A stretch of DNA of 64,000 nucleotides. Origin: Lepidodermella squamata. Its lineage: Eukaryota > Gastrotricha. Numbering within the stretch: position 1 is the stretch's first letter; the number at the start of each line of letters is the position of its first letter. The notes under the pieces are model-generated. The model saw nothing but the letters and a program-made list of their open reading frames with translations, ran no database searches and was not told the origin of the DNA. The DNA is taken from assembly GCA_047495785.1 (NCBI GenBank), contig JBLDXI010000019.1, positions 2,232,001-2,296,000 on the forward strand, given 5' to 3'. The position numbers and the translations under genes were made by a program. Shown one piece after another: positions 18,972-31,306 of the stretch.

Positions 18972-21900
18972 ATGACTGAAAAATCGAAAAAAGATGAGCC
19001 GAAGCTATCAAGTACTACGGTTCGTTTTACGAATGTTGCCGCCTGAATAACCATTGCAAAGTTGGCGAATAATTTCAGATTGTTGACTTGAAGAATGAGC
19101 TGTATCGAAAGCGATCAGAATTTGATTATCAGAAGGTCTCTTCCTCAAATAATCAGGTTACGCAGAAGGTGCGGTTGATTTTCAATTCGAAGATTGTCAA
19201 ATTTATTTCTAAAAATTTCCCGCAGAAATTGCATGAAATTTTGAAGCAAGGCGCTGAAGATTTCAAGAAAAAACCTACGCCTTCAGCTTCCAGACGAGAA
19301 AGGTCACCTGAACCTGCTGAGCCAGAAAGTGAAGCGTTAGCTAAATCAAGGTTAAATTTGAAAATTAGCGATTCCTAAAATAATTATCAATTTGGAAATT
19401 TAGGGCTGCCCTTGAAAAGAAAGCTGCGCTATACGAACGTTTGGCTAGAGGGGAAAGAGACAGCTACATTGATCTGGACGATGACGACGAAGAAGGCTAC
19501 TTGGTCGATTTCGATCGCAAAGTTGTTCACGACCGCCACGAGTCTTCGTCTTCTAGCCGGAGAAACTACGACGAAAAAGATGACGATCGACCCAGTGGAG
19601 CGAATTCGTCTGATTACAAAGATGATGAATGGTTGATTTACTAAAATATAAAATTTCTTAATTTCAAAGTTCATCCTACCAGGACTGATTACGTTGATAA
19701 TCGCGGCGTGAAACGGCGGTGCCTAAAAACAGATCTCGAGGAACTGAGGAATCAACAAAAAAGAATTCGCACCGAGGATCAACTGGAAGCAATGTAAAAC
19801 ACACTTTGAAATATTTTCTAATTTTATTTACGATTTCCCCCTATTTGCAGCTCAAAACGATCCGATTTACTAAGTCGTGATGATATGCGCGAACTTGAAA
19901 GGTAAATATGAAATTTTCGATATTTTTATTAGTATAAAATTGAAAATAAGATGACCGACAGCACGTGGAAATAAAAGTCTTTAGATTTTGAAGTTAAAAT
20001 ACAGATGTTGGAAGGATAATAAATTAGTAGCAAAACGAAGCATATAGCGATAAAGAATCTCGTTTTGCAATCTCTATGGGCCATACGCCGTTCGAAAGAT
20101 CAAAAGACGGAAAATTTCGTACAATAACTTCTGCGCTTTCATCTTTCGGCGCTGCAAAGCTATTCCGAAAGTACCGTGGTATTTTGAGTAAATTTCATTG
20201 AATTGAAAACGAGCTTTTATTTTCATATCCTTCACTTCATAAGTTTCGATAATAAAAGCTATAAAACAGCAAACAGCAGAATTAAAAAAGAATCGCAAAT
20301 GTGACTGATTTAAGGGTTCGGCTAGGGGCTTTTTAAAGAAATTAGGCAAAATGCGCTTTAATTGATTTTTTTTCGACCGGCGTGTTAGCACTTCGCCCAT
20401 GTCAAAACGTGCGAGCCGTTTTTCGGTTTCAGAGCTCAGCGGGCCGAAGAAACCGAATGGCCCCAAAAACCCTTCGATACGTGTCTTCTTTCTTGTTTGG
20501 TAAAACACAGTATGGTAGAGGAACAGTTGTCTCGCCAATTACTGCATGGGCGGTATATAATTGGAAAAATAATTTTGGAGCAATTTTGAATGTCCGGTCT
20601 GAGGAAAAGATACGGCTTTCAACCATCCGATCAAGATTACGCTCAGTGCCGAAAATAAAAAATCTCTCTGGGTCATCCAATCAGTTCCTAGTTTCGAAAG
20701 TTCTCACTGCACACCACTGAATCGATATTTGGTTTCTGGAAATATGGCGTGAATATGGCGTGCGGTGTTTTCGTTTAATTTCGTGGTTTGAAAGTTGAAA
20801 GGAGTCAAGACGAAAGAGTTAAGAGGAGAACGAACGGGAGACGAAGTAATTCTTATGATATTAGATGCGATGGTTTTCCTGAAGGAGCTGAACAGAGAAG
20901 GATTGGAAGAATATCCCTACAGTCCTCACAGATATTTCTGAATGATTAGAGCTGCGTAAAATCGGAAAAGCCCTTCGGAATTCGAACATTTATTCGGAGG
21001 TCATGACGATAAGAAAAAAATATGAATTTTTTGTGCCATCGGTTTGGTAGAAATCACCCATCAAATGACACACAATACTTGGTACTTGAAGCCAAAAAAT
21101 TTCCGAAGGTTCCGGGCAAATTATCGAGTCATAATCGGCACTTCAATCTAATTATCGTTACGAATGATAGTGGAATGGGCTTGGGAACTGTCCCTTTAGC
21201 AATGAAACTTTGCTTAATAGAAAAATATTCGTAGAAACTAGAAACTACAGTGGAACCCCGATTTCCCGTCACCTGATTTTCCGTCTGACGGGAAATCGCG
21301 ACATGTAAATATTTAGGAGCGACTTGACCTAGATTTCCTACCTAGATTTCCCGTCAATTTTGATTTCACGTCAGGATTTTCGTGGAACTGCAGAAGACGG
21401 GAAATGGGGGTTCCACTGTACTAAAATTGAAATCGAATTTGGGAAAATTGAAATATACAATTATTAATATTATTTATTGATTATTTCCAATGTCTTGGAG
21501 ATGATCAAAGAAGTGCTTAGTAATTGCATGAGCTGCGGCGGTTAAAATTACTGGAATATATTTGCCTTGGTTAACCGATGCGTTTTTAGAATTTTAGGCT
21601 TGGGCAGACATGCAAAAATTGTGCCTTTATCCTGGCCAGAATTATTGTCGGATCTTTCAAGTCACATTTTATAGATTTTCTGATGAACAAAGTCACACTC
21701 TGATATTTTCCCAGTCTATCCGAGTAACTATTCATAAGCTTGGAACTATAATTAGTTGAAGCCCGTGCATGATGTTTTTAGTTTCATCTCAGGAAACTCC
21801 AAACCGTGTTCAACTTCATAATATCAATGTATTTTTTGGCTTATGGGACACGATGTATTTAGGCGATGTATAATTCAATCGCTTATTCTTATTGTGCCGG

Positions 21901-22837
21901 TTCCTTTCGCTACCCCTTTAAATAACGTTTAATTTCTTCGTAGACAACGCTGGGAAACGAGGGCAAAGGAAGAGCTCAACTCCGATGACTACACCTACGA
22001 TTACGGGCAAGGCGACGAAGACGACACGGGTGATTTCGAACCTAGAAAACCCGTCGGCCCGGTTCACTACTCGCAATTAGCTTCAAATGGTACGTTGGCT
22101 CTCATCCTTGTATACTAATAGACCAGCACGACTTTTCTTCTAAAAATCGAGTACAGGAATAAGATAATTCAGCTTCTTTTATTACTATTCCTTTTCATTT
22201 AGAAACTCGTCCTCATGGCGTCGGCTATTTCGCTTTCTCAGCTGACGAAACTGAACGCCAGCAGCAAATGGAGGCGCTTAACAAATTGCACGATCAGGTA
22301 TAAAAAACGAAAGAAAAAGTCGAATAATCAAGATTTCATTTATGCCAAAACTGCCAAAAACTCGACTGATTAATGCGAGTGATTGCGTGTTTTTTCTGCT
22401 TAACAGACCGCGGATCAACGGCGTAGAGCCGCCGGGGTGAAAGCGTCACGCGAGGCTCTTAAACAAGCTAGATTGGCCAAAGTGTTGGAAAGGCGTAAAC
22501 AACAACTGCCTGAGCCTAGCGAGAATCCTGAGCCAAACGAAGAGGAAAAAGTTGAAAGCGAAGAGCCCGAAATCTCGAAAACCATCGCGAAGGACACAAC
22601 GGGGTTAACCTGGCCGAAAACTCATCAACAAAGAGACTGGGACCGAGGGAAAAATCGTAAGGAAAATTGGAGAAAAAACTAGACAAGTTCGAAATTTTTG
22701 TTTCAGTTCCAAGTTCTAGTTCTAGCTCTAGTGCTTGGAATCGTGTTGTTGAAGAAAGGCGAGGCGAGCGCCCGACCGAGTTTGCACCGCCGACATCGTA
22801 TAAACGGCCAACGTCATCAAGTGGCGGCAAAAAATGA
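18972..22837 (+). CDS. CCDC174: CCDC174 homologue, 424 aa, ten exons
   Basis: Ten exons: 18972-19019, 19079-19168, 19226-19350, 19404-19631, 19683-19793, 19851-19901, 21944-22089, 22203-22297, 22407-22656 and 22707-22837. The splice sum is 1,275 nt, exactly 425 codons. Matches to CCDC174, a nuclear protein associated with the exon junction complex, include VDLKNELYRKRSEF near the start, an acidic YLVDFDRKV block, EWTDYVDNRGVKRRCLKTDL, LLSRDDMRELERQRW, GPVHYSQL, HGVGYFAFSADETER, the Lys/Arg-rich KASREALKQARLAKV and a C-terminal ERPTEFAPPTSYKRP. Intron 2 is 57 nt, in frame and stop-free. Intron 6 is 2,042 nt and carries a MITE. A downstream AG/GT pair (22842) marks a possible 3'UTR intron. Confidence 0.95.
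21248..21418. mobile_element. Pogo/Tigger-like MITE, 171 bp, in CCDC174 intron 6
   Basis: A near-perfect terminal inverted repeat of about 24 bp opens with CAGTGGAACCCCGATTTCCC and closes with its complement (one mismatch). The element is flanked by TA on both sides (21246-21247 and 21419-21420), the target duplication expected of Tc1/mariner/pogo elements. Extra internal copies of the TTTCCCGTC motif are present. No transposase, so it is non-autonomous. Confidence 0.8.
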
Positions 22838-23865
22838 GCCAGGTACGCAATTTATTTTCACCGGCGACCATTTTGCTTGAGCATTTTTTATTGCTGTAAT
22901 TGCAGGTTTTTTGTTTTTCTCGGCTGTGCACGTGATACGAAGGAAAGCGCGCCACGACTGCTGATGAATGTTTTGGGCCTGATGAAAAACCATTTAATCT
23001 TTTCTATTATTTTAATTATTGAAGCGAATAAAGAAATTCTGGGTGATTCCCGGGTAACTGTGATGACGCGTTGTATAATTAGAGGCTGTGTGAAACATTT
23101 AGAAAGGGCTCCAGCAAATGTGCGCCAACTAATATCGATGAAGACCTCTCAGAAGAGTAGATGAAAAAATTCAGATGACATCAGACTTAGGCTGATGAAG
23201 CCCAGTGCCGCTCTAAAAATTGGAAGTGATTTTCTAGTCCAATGAAGCCTATGAAGTGAAAATCCATGAAAAAATTGATCATGAAAAATCGGCAAAGTCA
23301 AAGAGGCCTCATTTGGGGACAGAAAAGCTATCCTGAACATTTCGAAAATCGATTTTTACTAGACGAAATGTCACATTTCAGTATAAAAATGATCAAAAAT
23401 CGGTTTGCATTGGCCAATACAGATCAAATAAAAAAATAACGAGATTCGGCTGCGACTTCCAGAGAATCACCCATCCACTGTTTTTTGACCCTGTGAATCA
23501 AGGAAATTTATTTTTCCACTCTGCTAAGACCTGATAATTCGCCAAAATGAGTAGCACAAATAAAACAATAAAACAAAATGCCTCAGCCCATATTTGGCTG
23601 CTTATTACCGTTAACCCGCATTTCCTATTTCCATTTTCCTGGCTGAAGATCAAGATATTACCCACCCAATCTTTCCAATTGGTAACAATCACTTTTCAAC
23701 CGACAGGGTTCATATTTTAATTTACGACTTGCGGCATCCTCCAAATAAACACCAACAAAGGCTATCATTTCACGTTTTATTTTTATTTATTTTATGGCAC
23801 ACTCGTTTTTTGACGATGACTCGAAGCAGAACAATTTTTTCGGAATTAAATGACAATTCATTCAT
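22838..23865. other. Convergent 3' region between CCDC174 and POLR3B
   Basis: No coding gene. The first ~230 bp is the CCDC174 3' region: an intron-like segment (donor GTACGC near 22843, acceptor TTGCAG near 22906) and a conserved segment ACGAAGGAAAGCGCGC that recurs at 48727 in the duplicate. The remainder is AT-rich with no supported feature. Confidence 0.5.
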
Positions 23866-26800
23866 TCATTCGACGTAGCGCGCAAGCCGCAGCCGCGGTA
23901 TGATATTCATCGACTGCAGTTCCTGGAACAGCAATTTACACGCGTACGGCATTTTCACGGACGCGATCGACTTGGACGACTTGCAGTACTGGCACCAGCC
24001 CGAGTAGCCGATCAGCCCGCACGTCGAGCAGATATCGACGTCGAACGCGTCCGATGAGAGCATGAGGCGTTCGAGGAGCAGCAGACTAGAACCGTAGCCG
24101 ATGAGGCAGTCGCGTTCCATCTCGCCGAGTCGGAGGCCGCCCTCTCGAGACCGGCCCTCCGTCGGCTGGCGGGTGAGCACGGCGCGCGGGCCGCGAGATC
24201 GCGCGTGCATTTTGTCCATGACCATGTGTTTCAGCTTCTGGTAATACACCGGGCCCATGAAAACGTAAGAAGGCAGCGGCTCGCTAATAAAATCGAAATC
24301 AATTTCTGTTTAAAGATTTTAAATAATTTAAAAATAATTATTTAATAATTCAAATATATCGATATTTTCATGAATTTTAAAAATTAGTTTTTAAACATTT
24401 TCAATCTATTTTCAAATAAATTTAATTTTCAAATAAAAAAATTAAAACTTGTATTTAAAAAATTGAAAGAAAAATCAGAAAATATTGATTTTTTTTTTAA
24501 TTCTAATGGATTTGCAGCCTAATCAATCGAAAATCGATTCCAAGGTAAACTCACCCAGTGATGCCAGAGGTGAGAAAATCTTTGCCGAGGTAATTAAACC
24601 CGTTTCTAAGCAGATCTTCCGCCATATCATCCACCTTACTGCCTCCGAAGCAAGTTCCGTACCGGAATTTGCCCTCCAAGACACCCGCTTTGCCGGAATG
24701 AAGCTCTTTCAACTTCCCAACCGTCTGGAAAAAAATTATAAAAATTTGCCAATAAAATTGGTAAATTTACCATTCGACTAGGATAGCCGTGAGGGTTCAT
24801 GATCAAATCAGCGCAAATGCCCAGGTCGGAAAACGGCATATTTTCCTGGTTTATTATAAGCCCAACAACACCCTTTTGACCGTGGCGCGACGAAAATTTA
24901 TCGCCCAGCTCCGGTCGTCGAGTTTGCCGCATTAGCAGCTTGATTAGACAGGACTCCTCCTGGTTTGAGGTCAAAATCACCCGTTCAACATAGCTAGGCT
25001 CGATTCCTTTGTACGTAACTGCGACTTCTTTGTAATCCTGAGCCTGGTCGCCGATTGGGCCGGGTTGCTCGGCCGTAGCCGTGGCTAGACTGGTCACAAC
25101 AGGGGCGTATTTATTGACAAGAACCTGGCGATTTTCGACCCGCTCGCCCGGGGCGGCGATTCCGTCCGTATCTAGGACAGAATGACGCCAAATCGGCTTT
25201 CGTGTCTGCGAATCAACCATCGGACCCATGATTTTGTCAAAAGTTTGATTCGCATATCGTTTCATGATTACAGACTGCTTTTTGTACACGATACAGCGGC
25301 CGAAACCGCGGTCAAGCGACGCTTTGTTCAACATCAACGCGTCTTCGATATCGTAGCCACTGTAAGACATGACTGAGACAATTGCGTTTTGACCGGCTGG
25401 TAACTGCTCGAAGCCGATCAGCTCGATAGTTCGAGTTTTGACCATCGGGGCTTGGGGATAGGCGAGGAGGTACAGCAACGTGTCGATTCTACAGCGCTGA
25501 TTGTAACCAATCGTGCCCATGGCTTGTTTACCCATAGCACATTGGTAGGTGTTACGAGGTGACTGGTTGTGGTGAGGGTACGGGATCAACCCGGCACAAA
25601 CGCCCAAAATAGTGAAAGGCTCGATTTCCAAATGTGAGGTATAACTGGGAAATTTACAAAATTAAAATGTAAAAATTCCACCTTAATTTTTTCTTCATTT
25701 TCGATGACTTACTCGGCAATATCCTTTTCATACATCGCAATATTAGCATCATCGGCTTCATTCACGTCCAAGTACTCGATTAACCCTTCGCGAAGAAAAT
25801 CTTCAAAATTTCTGAAAAATATTAAAAAAAAACATTTTTATTTCCAAAATATGTTTTCATGGACGAGACAAAAAGCCAAGAGATATTTCAGGATTCAACA
25901 AAGAAGGTCTGTGATCACTGTAATTCAAGTTCATCAAAGAAAGTGCGTAGATCAACGAATTTAGGGCAGGACTCATAGCAGCTAGCATGCCTAGAAATTG
26001 AGCAAAAAGCTTCTCGCCGGCGAACATCGGCGCAAATCCCTCGAAAACCTGCACGAGTTGAAACGAAATAACAGGCAGCCAGCAGGCGAAATGCGCTAAT
26101 TGAATTAACAGACACATTTTTGTAAATTCCCGCGTTCTTCGAGTTGCAGGAATAATCCGAGGCGAATTAATGCTATCTCCAACCGAAAATTTCAGCGAGT
26201 AAATTTTGAAGATTATACGCAAGTAACATAGCGGGAATAACATGCCGGGGAAAACGATGATAACTAGGAACAGTTCAAGAGCTGCGTATCCTTTAAGGTA
26301 GGCGCACATCGACTTTTCATAAATCGTACATTTCCCACTCGCCGGGTCAAGATCGTAGAAGAAAAGAAGCGAAAAATTCAGCATGAAAGGGACAGTCCAA
26401 AGCAGGAAAACCAGCGCGATTTTCGTGATTACTTTCGCGTCTCGAAACGGATTTAAAACCCAGGGATGAATTGTTGCGAAAAATCGTTCAATAGCCAGGA
26501 CACAAAGACATAGCGCGACAACGCCGGGTAATTGGACTTGAAATAACGGCAAAATTTTGCACAGCAGCTGCGACTCAAAGACCCATTTATCAGTCCAAAT
26601 TTGGATAACATTGATTGGAATGTTGACCAAAGACCAGACAAATTCGGCGAGGACGAGGGAAATCAGGAACGGGTTCGGCCTCACCGCCCCGAAATAGCAC
26701 TTATATCGTACGAAATTGATGAAATTCGCGAAATTAACGGCGATTACGATGATGAAAATGACGAAATACGCAGCGGTTAGCAGACATTTTAGCCGAAAAT

Positions 26801-29215
26801 CAGGGTGTGCAAGGTGTTCGGTCATATAATCGGCGAAATCGTCAGAGACCAGCATGGTTATTCAAGAAAATTAGGTTGCAAGAATAAATGAAAGTAAAAA
26901 TTGGCTGTAAGTGAGCGCCGGCGCAGTAGTAAACATCCGCTGTCGATTTTTAAGGTGGATGAGGAAGTGAGTGGCTCGCCATATGGTCACGCAAGTAGTA
27001 AGTGAGCGAAAAATTAGACGGCGCGCGCGCGGTCAAATTAGGTAAATTGAGCCGCAGAAAAACAAAACTCGAGTATATCAAAAGAATACAGCCGTAGTTG
27101 TAGCAACAAACCTGAAGCCTTTCGCTAGTTGGTCGATGTGCTCGCTCGTAACCATTGGTTTGCCATTTTCGACAATTATGTACGGCCTGTTTTTAGAAAC
27201 AACAAGTAAATCAAAAACGCATCAGCATTTCACAAATAGCAGGTGAAATTTCTAACCACATTAGGGCTAAAATCACCGGAAACTATCCTTTCAGCAACAG
27301 TATTCATAAATTTTACGACAGATTAAAAATCAATAGTTATGATTTCGGCCTTTAACAGGCAAAATTAAAAAAAATCCTCCCTAAATTTCAAATTTGATTG
27401 GAGCCAAAATATAAATGAATTTATTTCTGACCTGACAAGACGGCCATCGTCGCAGGCAATCATAACGACTCGATACCGTTCGTCCTTCGTTATCGACACA
27501 AATTCATGAATCCGACCTTGCCGACGTAGTTTTCGCAGCTGCCAGATCAAATCAGTCGGATCAGCCGTCACGCCCAGTAATTGCCCATTAACAAAAACCT
27601 GCCAGTTGTGTGGGGCATGCAGTTCATCCGCATCAATCACATTCAGATGTTCGACGCCGAGAGCGTAACAAAGTCTCACAACCGCAGCCGTGTCCATATC
27701 AGTGGTTACGTGGGTCATTAGCGCCAGATTTTTGACAAGACCACAAGCTTCACCCTCAGGGGTATCAGCCGGGCAGAGAATGCCCCATTGAGAGGGTTGT
27801 AACGACCGAGGGCCAGCGACTTTCCTCGTTTTTTCGAACTGACTCGTAATTCGAGTCATCATACCGAACGCGGCGATGAAAGATAGGCGAGATAACACCT
27901 GAGAAACGCCAACTCGCTCCATCTTGAAACGTTTAATCGTCCAATTTCCGGTTGAAATCGCGTTTGCAAGGCCTGTTGTGATCAAATCTTGCCGCACATG
28001 CTTTACAATATCAAATTGAGCGGCGCGAGGTTTCGGAATGGTCATATCAGCGATTCGTTTCAACTCGGAGTTGAATCGTTTAAACAAATCTTCGAAAAGC
28101 AGGGCAACCAATTGACCCGGCATTTCAAGTCGTTTATTACCGTAATAATCTCGATCATCGACATAGCCGTCCAACTTCGCCATGATAACCCGCCGAACCA
28201 TGACTCCGATGTAGGCAGCTTTCGGCCGGAAATCCCAGTTGATAACTGGAACGTTTGGTAATACGACTGTATGGAGTAACTCCCGAGCTTCTTCCGCCTT
28301 GGTCGATCGGCGATAACCGCCCGGAAATTGAGATGGGCGAATTTTAGTGCCGAGGTGGTTCAACGCTTGCTGTTGCGTGAACACACCCAAAGTTCGACAT
28401 TCTTCCATAGACGCGACCAGTTGTTCGGCAATTCGATCTTCCCAGCCGACTAGTTTGACGAATTCAAGATCAGATTCAACCCCCATAGCCTTGAAAACCA
28501 CCACAATGGGTAGCGGTTGGGCGAAGGAGTTGTGCTTCAGATAAAATTTCCCATTTTTCGTGATTAAATCAGTACGAGATTTTCGTTCATGGGTCGAACT
28601 TGTTACGCAGCAAAACGGGGTGTCGTCTTTCGAACTGATTTCTACAATCATTCGATTTCGTTGAAGTTGTTCCTGAATCAAAACAACCCGCTCCGTCCCT
28701 CGCACGATGAAATAACCTCCAGGGTCGTAAGGGCATTCGTATAATTTCGCTTGTTCAGCTTGAGTTTTGCCATTAAGGGCACATTTGCAAGAACGAAGCA
28801 TGATTGGAAGTCTACCGATGGGCAACTCGTTTCTGCAAACCAGCTGATTGCCGCGCATGTATTCAACATCGACGTAAATAGTCGCGGAATAGGTCAAATC
28901 ACGCAACCGGCATTCGTGGGGTGAGACTGGTCGCGTTATATTAAAGCCCTCTTCAACATCAGGCGAGCCAACGTAAATGTTTTTGTACTTGAGATAAAAC
29001 GATGGATCAGCATCACTCATAATTTGGCTATTCGCGTTCATTATATTTTTCATCTCGACGTTGACGAAATGATCGAACGAGTCGATGTGTTGTTTGACCA
29101 AGCCACGAACTTTCAAAAAAGCCGGTACCAGTTTCCATTTCTCCTCGATTTCTTTGATCGGTGCTGCAAGCTCAGCCGCATCGGGCTTCGCTTCACTTTT
29201 CACAGCCTCCGTCAT
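23866..29215 (-). CDS. POLR3B: DNA-directed RNA polymerase III second-largest subunit
   Basis: Six exons (29215-27432, 27186-27112, 25811-25713, 25644-24771, 24724-24555, 24283-23866) splice to 1,139 residues, close to human POLR3B. It forms half of the Pol III active centre that makes tRNA and 5S RNA. Visible landmarks are [14 protein letters not shown], the fork and link region with [37 protein letters not shown], the hybrid-binding [15 protein letters not shown], and the anchor/clamp end with the zinc motif [16 protein letters not shown], finishing [13 protein letters not shown]. The start Met at 29215 follows an AATTTAG acceptor-like site; an upstream ATG is followed at once by TGA. Intron 2 (25812-27111) hosts a complete GPCR gene on the same strand. 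RPL31 lies 185 nt upstream in the same direction. Confidence 0.97.
25857..26855 (-). CDS. Class A-like seven-transmembrane receptor, 332 aa, nested
   Basis: An uninterrupted ORF with seven hydrophobic spans: [100 protein letters not shown], and [22 protein letters not shown]. Rhodopsin-family landmarks are present but altered: IERF in place of DRY, CWLP in span 6 and NSLIY in place of NPxxY; the span-2 Asp is Glu. Cys residues in extracellular loops 1 (LLCKI) and 2 (KCTIY, SMCAY) could form the usual disulfide. The ligand is unknown. It sits wholly within POLR3B intron 2 on the same strand and lacks the acceptor-like AG near its ATG that other genes show. Confidence 0.85.
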   Translation of the reverse strand: MLVSDDFADYMTEHLAHPDFRLKCLLTAAYFVIFIIVIAVNFANFINFVRYKCYFGAVRPNPFLISLVLAEFVWSLVNIPINVIQIWTDKWVFESQLLCKILPLFQVQLPGVVALCLCVLAIERFFATIHPWVLNPFRDAKVITKIALVFLLWTVPFMLNFSLLFFYDLDPASGKCTIYEKSMCAYLKGYAALELFLVIIVFPGMLFPLCYLRIIFKIYSLKFSVGDSINSPRIIPATRRTREFTKMCLLIQLAHFACWLPVISFQLVQVFEGFAPMFAGEKLFAQFLGMLAAMSPALNSLIYALSLMNLNYSDHRPSLLNPEISLGFLSRP

Positions 29216-29334
29216 GCAACGATTTGCTGTCACATTTAATAACTTCTAAATTAATGTCAAATTTAGTTCATCTAACCTTCGAATATCCAGCAGAAAAAAC
29301 AACAGAATTGATTATGATAGAATCTTCTTTCATT

Positions 29335-29340
29335 TTTATT
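29335..29340 (-). terminator. Poly(A) signal AATAAA for RPL31
   Basis: AATAAA on the coding strand, 60 nt past the RPL31 stop and before the POLR3B start 120 nt further on. Confidence 0.55.
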
Positions 29341-29400
29341 AACTTCTCCGTTTCCAGCACTTCTGATTTCACACAAAATGCGCAAGTGAAAGTATCTAAT

Positions 29401-29772
29401 TTACTCCGACTCGACGTTCATCGTCTGCTGACCTTTGAAGTCGACGCAGGGCACATATGTGACGAGGGTGTACAGCTTGTGAGGCGAGTCTTCGTCTTCG
29501 TTACGCTTGCGCGCGAGACGGACGCGAACGCGCCGAGGGACGTTCTTCACACCGCGAGACCAGAGGTGCTTGTTAAGGCGGATGTCGACGCGGACGTCTT
29601 CAGTGCCCATCGCCTGGCGAGCGAACTTGCGGACGATCTTGATGGTTTGTGGGGCGCGGCGCTTGAAACCAACACCGTGCACGCGCTTGTGCAGGTTGAT
29701 GGTGTACTCGCGGGTCACAACCTCCTTGGTGGAGGACTTCTTTTTCTTCTGGTCCTTATCGCCCCTTTTCAT
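29401..29772 (-). CDS. RPL31: Ribosomal protein eL31
   Basis: A single-exon 123-residue protein of the 60S subunit. It carries the eL31 blocks [57 protein letters not shown] and [20 protein letters not shown], with the usual basic N-terminus extended by a KKKKSS run. The high GC and strong codon preference match a highly expressed gene. The Met at 29772 is the first in-frame ATG and the length agrees with the family. It lies upstream of POLR3B in the same direction. Confidence 0.97.
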   Translation of the reverse strand: MKRGDKDQKKKKSSTKEVVTREYTINLHKRVHGVGFKRRAPQTIKIVRKFARQAMGTEDVRVDIRLNKHLWSRGVKNVPRRVRVRLARKRNEDEDSPHKLYTLVTYVPCVDFKGQQTMNVESE

Positions 29773-30793
29773 CGTTTATAGATAAAAGGTCCTATGAAAA
29801 GCGAATGTAACATTAAAGAGGGTAATTAAAAAATAATAAAGTGACAAGTAACACACTTTGACTGACATCAATTCAATCAAGATCATCACAAGGAGATGGA
29901 CGAGATCTAATATGAGCGACCTGATCTAAGAATGTTATCGATAATAAAATAAAAAATCAAATCATCCCAATAAAAACTCAAGGTACTTCTATGGAATATT
30001 GTCATAACCGGCGAAACACAGACATTGTGTTTCAAATCATTAAGTAAATGGGGCCTTTCCTTAGAATGCCTCAATAAGCAATAGTGAAGCTTTCACAGCC
30101 TTCACAGTCATGAAAGACATCGCAGAAAAGCTGAAAAGGTTTCACGCGGTCATAAAGTTAGTTCCATCCTCCATCAAATGCAGTGACGTTGAGACCTGAG
30201 GACGATTAGCAGCTTTATCGGTGGTTTCTTGCTTCGAGGATTATGGAATCAACAGAGCACTACCGCTTGTGTCATCCAGATGAAAGATTCAGGTAAAGTC
30301 GGCGACAAGACAACCCTTACTCAATCCCATTGCATCGCGGCAAGCGACTCCGACTTCGCCTCTCAGGATCCCCATCGCGCAATCGCGGCTTTTCAAAAAA
30401 CTAAAAACGTGGTTCGGGATCAGCGGCTGGTTTCGAATTTAATTTCTTTAAAATTATTATTAACTGAAAATAAATATTTTTAAATAGTATTTCAATAATT
30501 TTATTTTTATTTAGCGGGCTTTTTTTTCGTCGCCGCGCCAACAAGCGGTTTGTAGCGCGCAGGTAGCTTGCTTTTGCCGCTCCCGCCTCCTGCCTCTCGC
30601 CACCCTTACCTGCGAGAAGTTTTTACTGTTGAGACCGTTGAAATTATTGACACTGTTACATGTAAGCTGAGAGTTGAAACAGATTCTATGCATTTCTACA
30701 TGCCTGAGTATTTTCTCTTCCATTAATTATCGTGTTATTGAATTTTACATCTAATTTTTAACATTTCTCTTAACATTTTCCTAGCGCTTTACG
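29773..30793. other. Divergent intergenic region, RPL31 to ZNF593
   Basis: About 1 kb with no supported gene. It separates the minus-strand RPL31-POLR3B run from the plus-strand ZNF593-RECQL-NUP93 run and so should carry both promoters. TTTTCCTAG at 30776-30784 is an acceptor-like site 9 nt before the ZNF593 start. I saw no convincing snoRNA or tRNA. Confidence 0.4.
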
Positions 30794-31255
30794 ATGACTG
30801 GTCCTTACAGGCGCAAGAAGGTTCATCGTGGAGGGCATCAAGTTCGTCGGCTCGACAAGACAAAACGAATGGCGAAGGGAATCGATCAAGTTGACGACGA
30901 GTTGAAAAAACCGAAGAGTCTGCCTTTTAAAAAACAGCTTGATGAAGATCTCCCTGGGCAAGGGCGGTTTTACTGTTTCACTTGCAGGTTAGTTCAGACG
31001 GAGTGTTAATTTTCGTTAATTTTCATCCTTTACTCATTCATCTGCAGCAAGCATTTTATCAACAAAGAATCGCTGAATCGTCACAAAAATGAAAAACCCC
31101 ATAAGAGAAGACTGAAAGCATTGGAAGTTGAACCATACAGTCATGCAGAAGCCGAAAGAGCCGCCGGTATGGGCAGTTACGTTGCTCCTAAAACACGCGA
31201 TATTGTTGCGATTGTCAAAAAGGCCGAAGAAGAAACTGCCGAATGTGCAAATTAA
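30794..31255 (+). CDS. ZNF593: Zinc finger protein 593 / Bud20 homologue
   Basis: Two exons (30794-30987 and 31048-31255) give 133 residues. Bud20/ZNF593 is a shuttling factor for pre-60S ribosome export. A basic N-terminus ([20 protein letters not shown]) leads to [15 protein letters not shown], one C2H2 finger (C-x2-C-x12-H-x5-[19 protein letters not shown]), [20 protein letters not shown] and the family signature [10 protein letters not shown]. The intron interrupts the finger after its second Cys. First gene of a same-strand run; the RECQL start lies 51 nt after its stop. Confidence 0.94.
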
Positions 31256-31283
31256 ACGATTCCATATTTAATCAATTTTAAAT

Positions 31284-31294
31284 TCAAAATTTAG
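31284..31294 (+). promoter_or_regulatory. Acceptor-like site before RECQL
   Basis: TCAAAATTTAG ends at 31294 in the 51-nt gap between the ZNF593 stop and the RECQL ATG (leader 12 nt). Candidate trans-splice acceptor of a downstream operon gene. Confidence 0.45.
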
Positions 31295-31306
31295 TGATTT
31301 AATGAT

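Noticed and set aside
20074-20720. Opposing open frames of 154 and 112 codons in CCDC174 intron 6
   Set aside because: They overlap on opposite strands, show no recognisable domain and lie in intron sequence; most likely chance.
29161-29781. 206-codon plus-strand frame
   Set aside because: Antisense shadow covering RPL31; the minus-strand eL31 protein is unambiguous.
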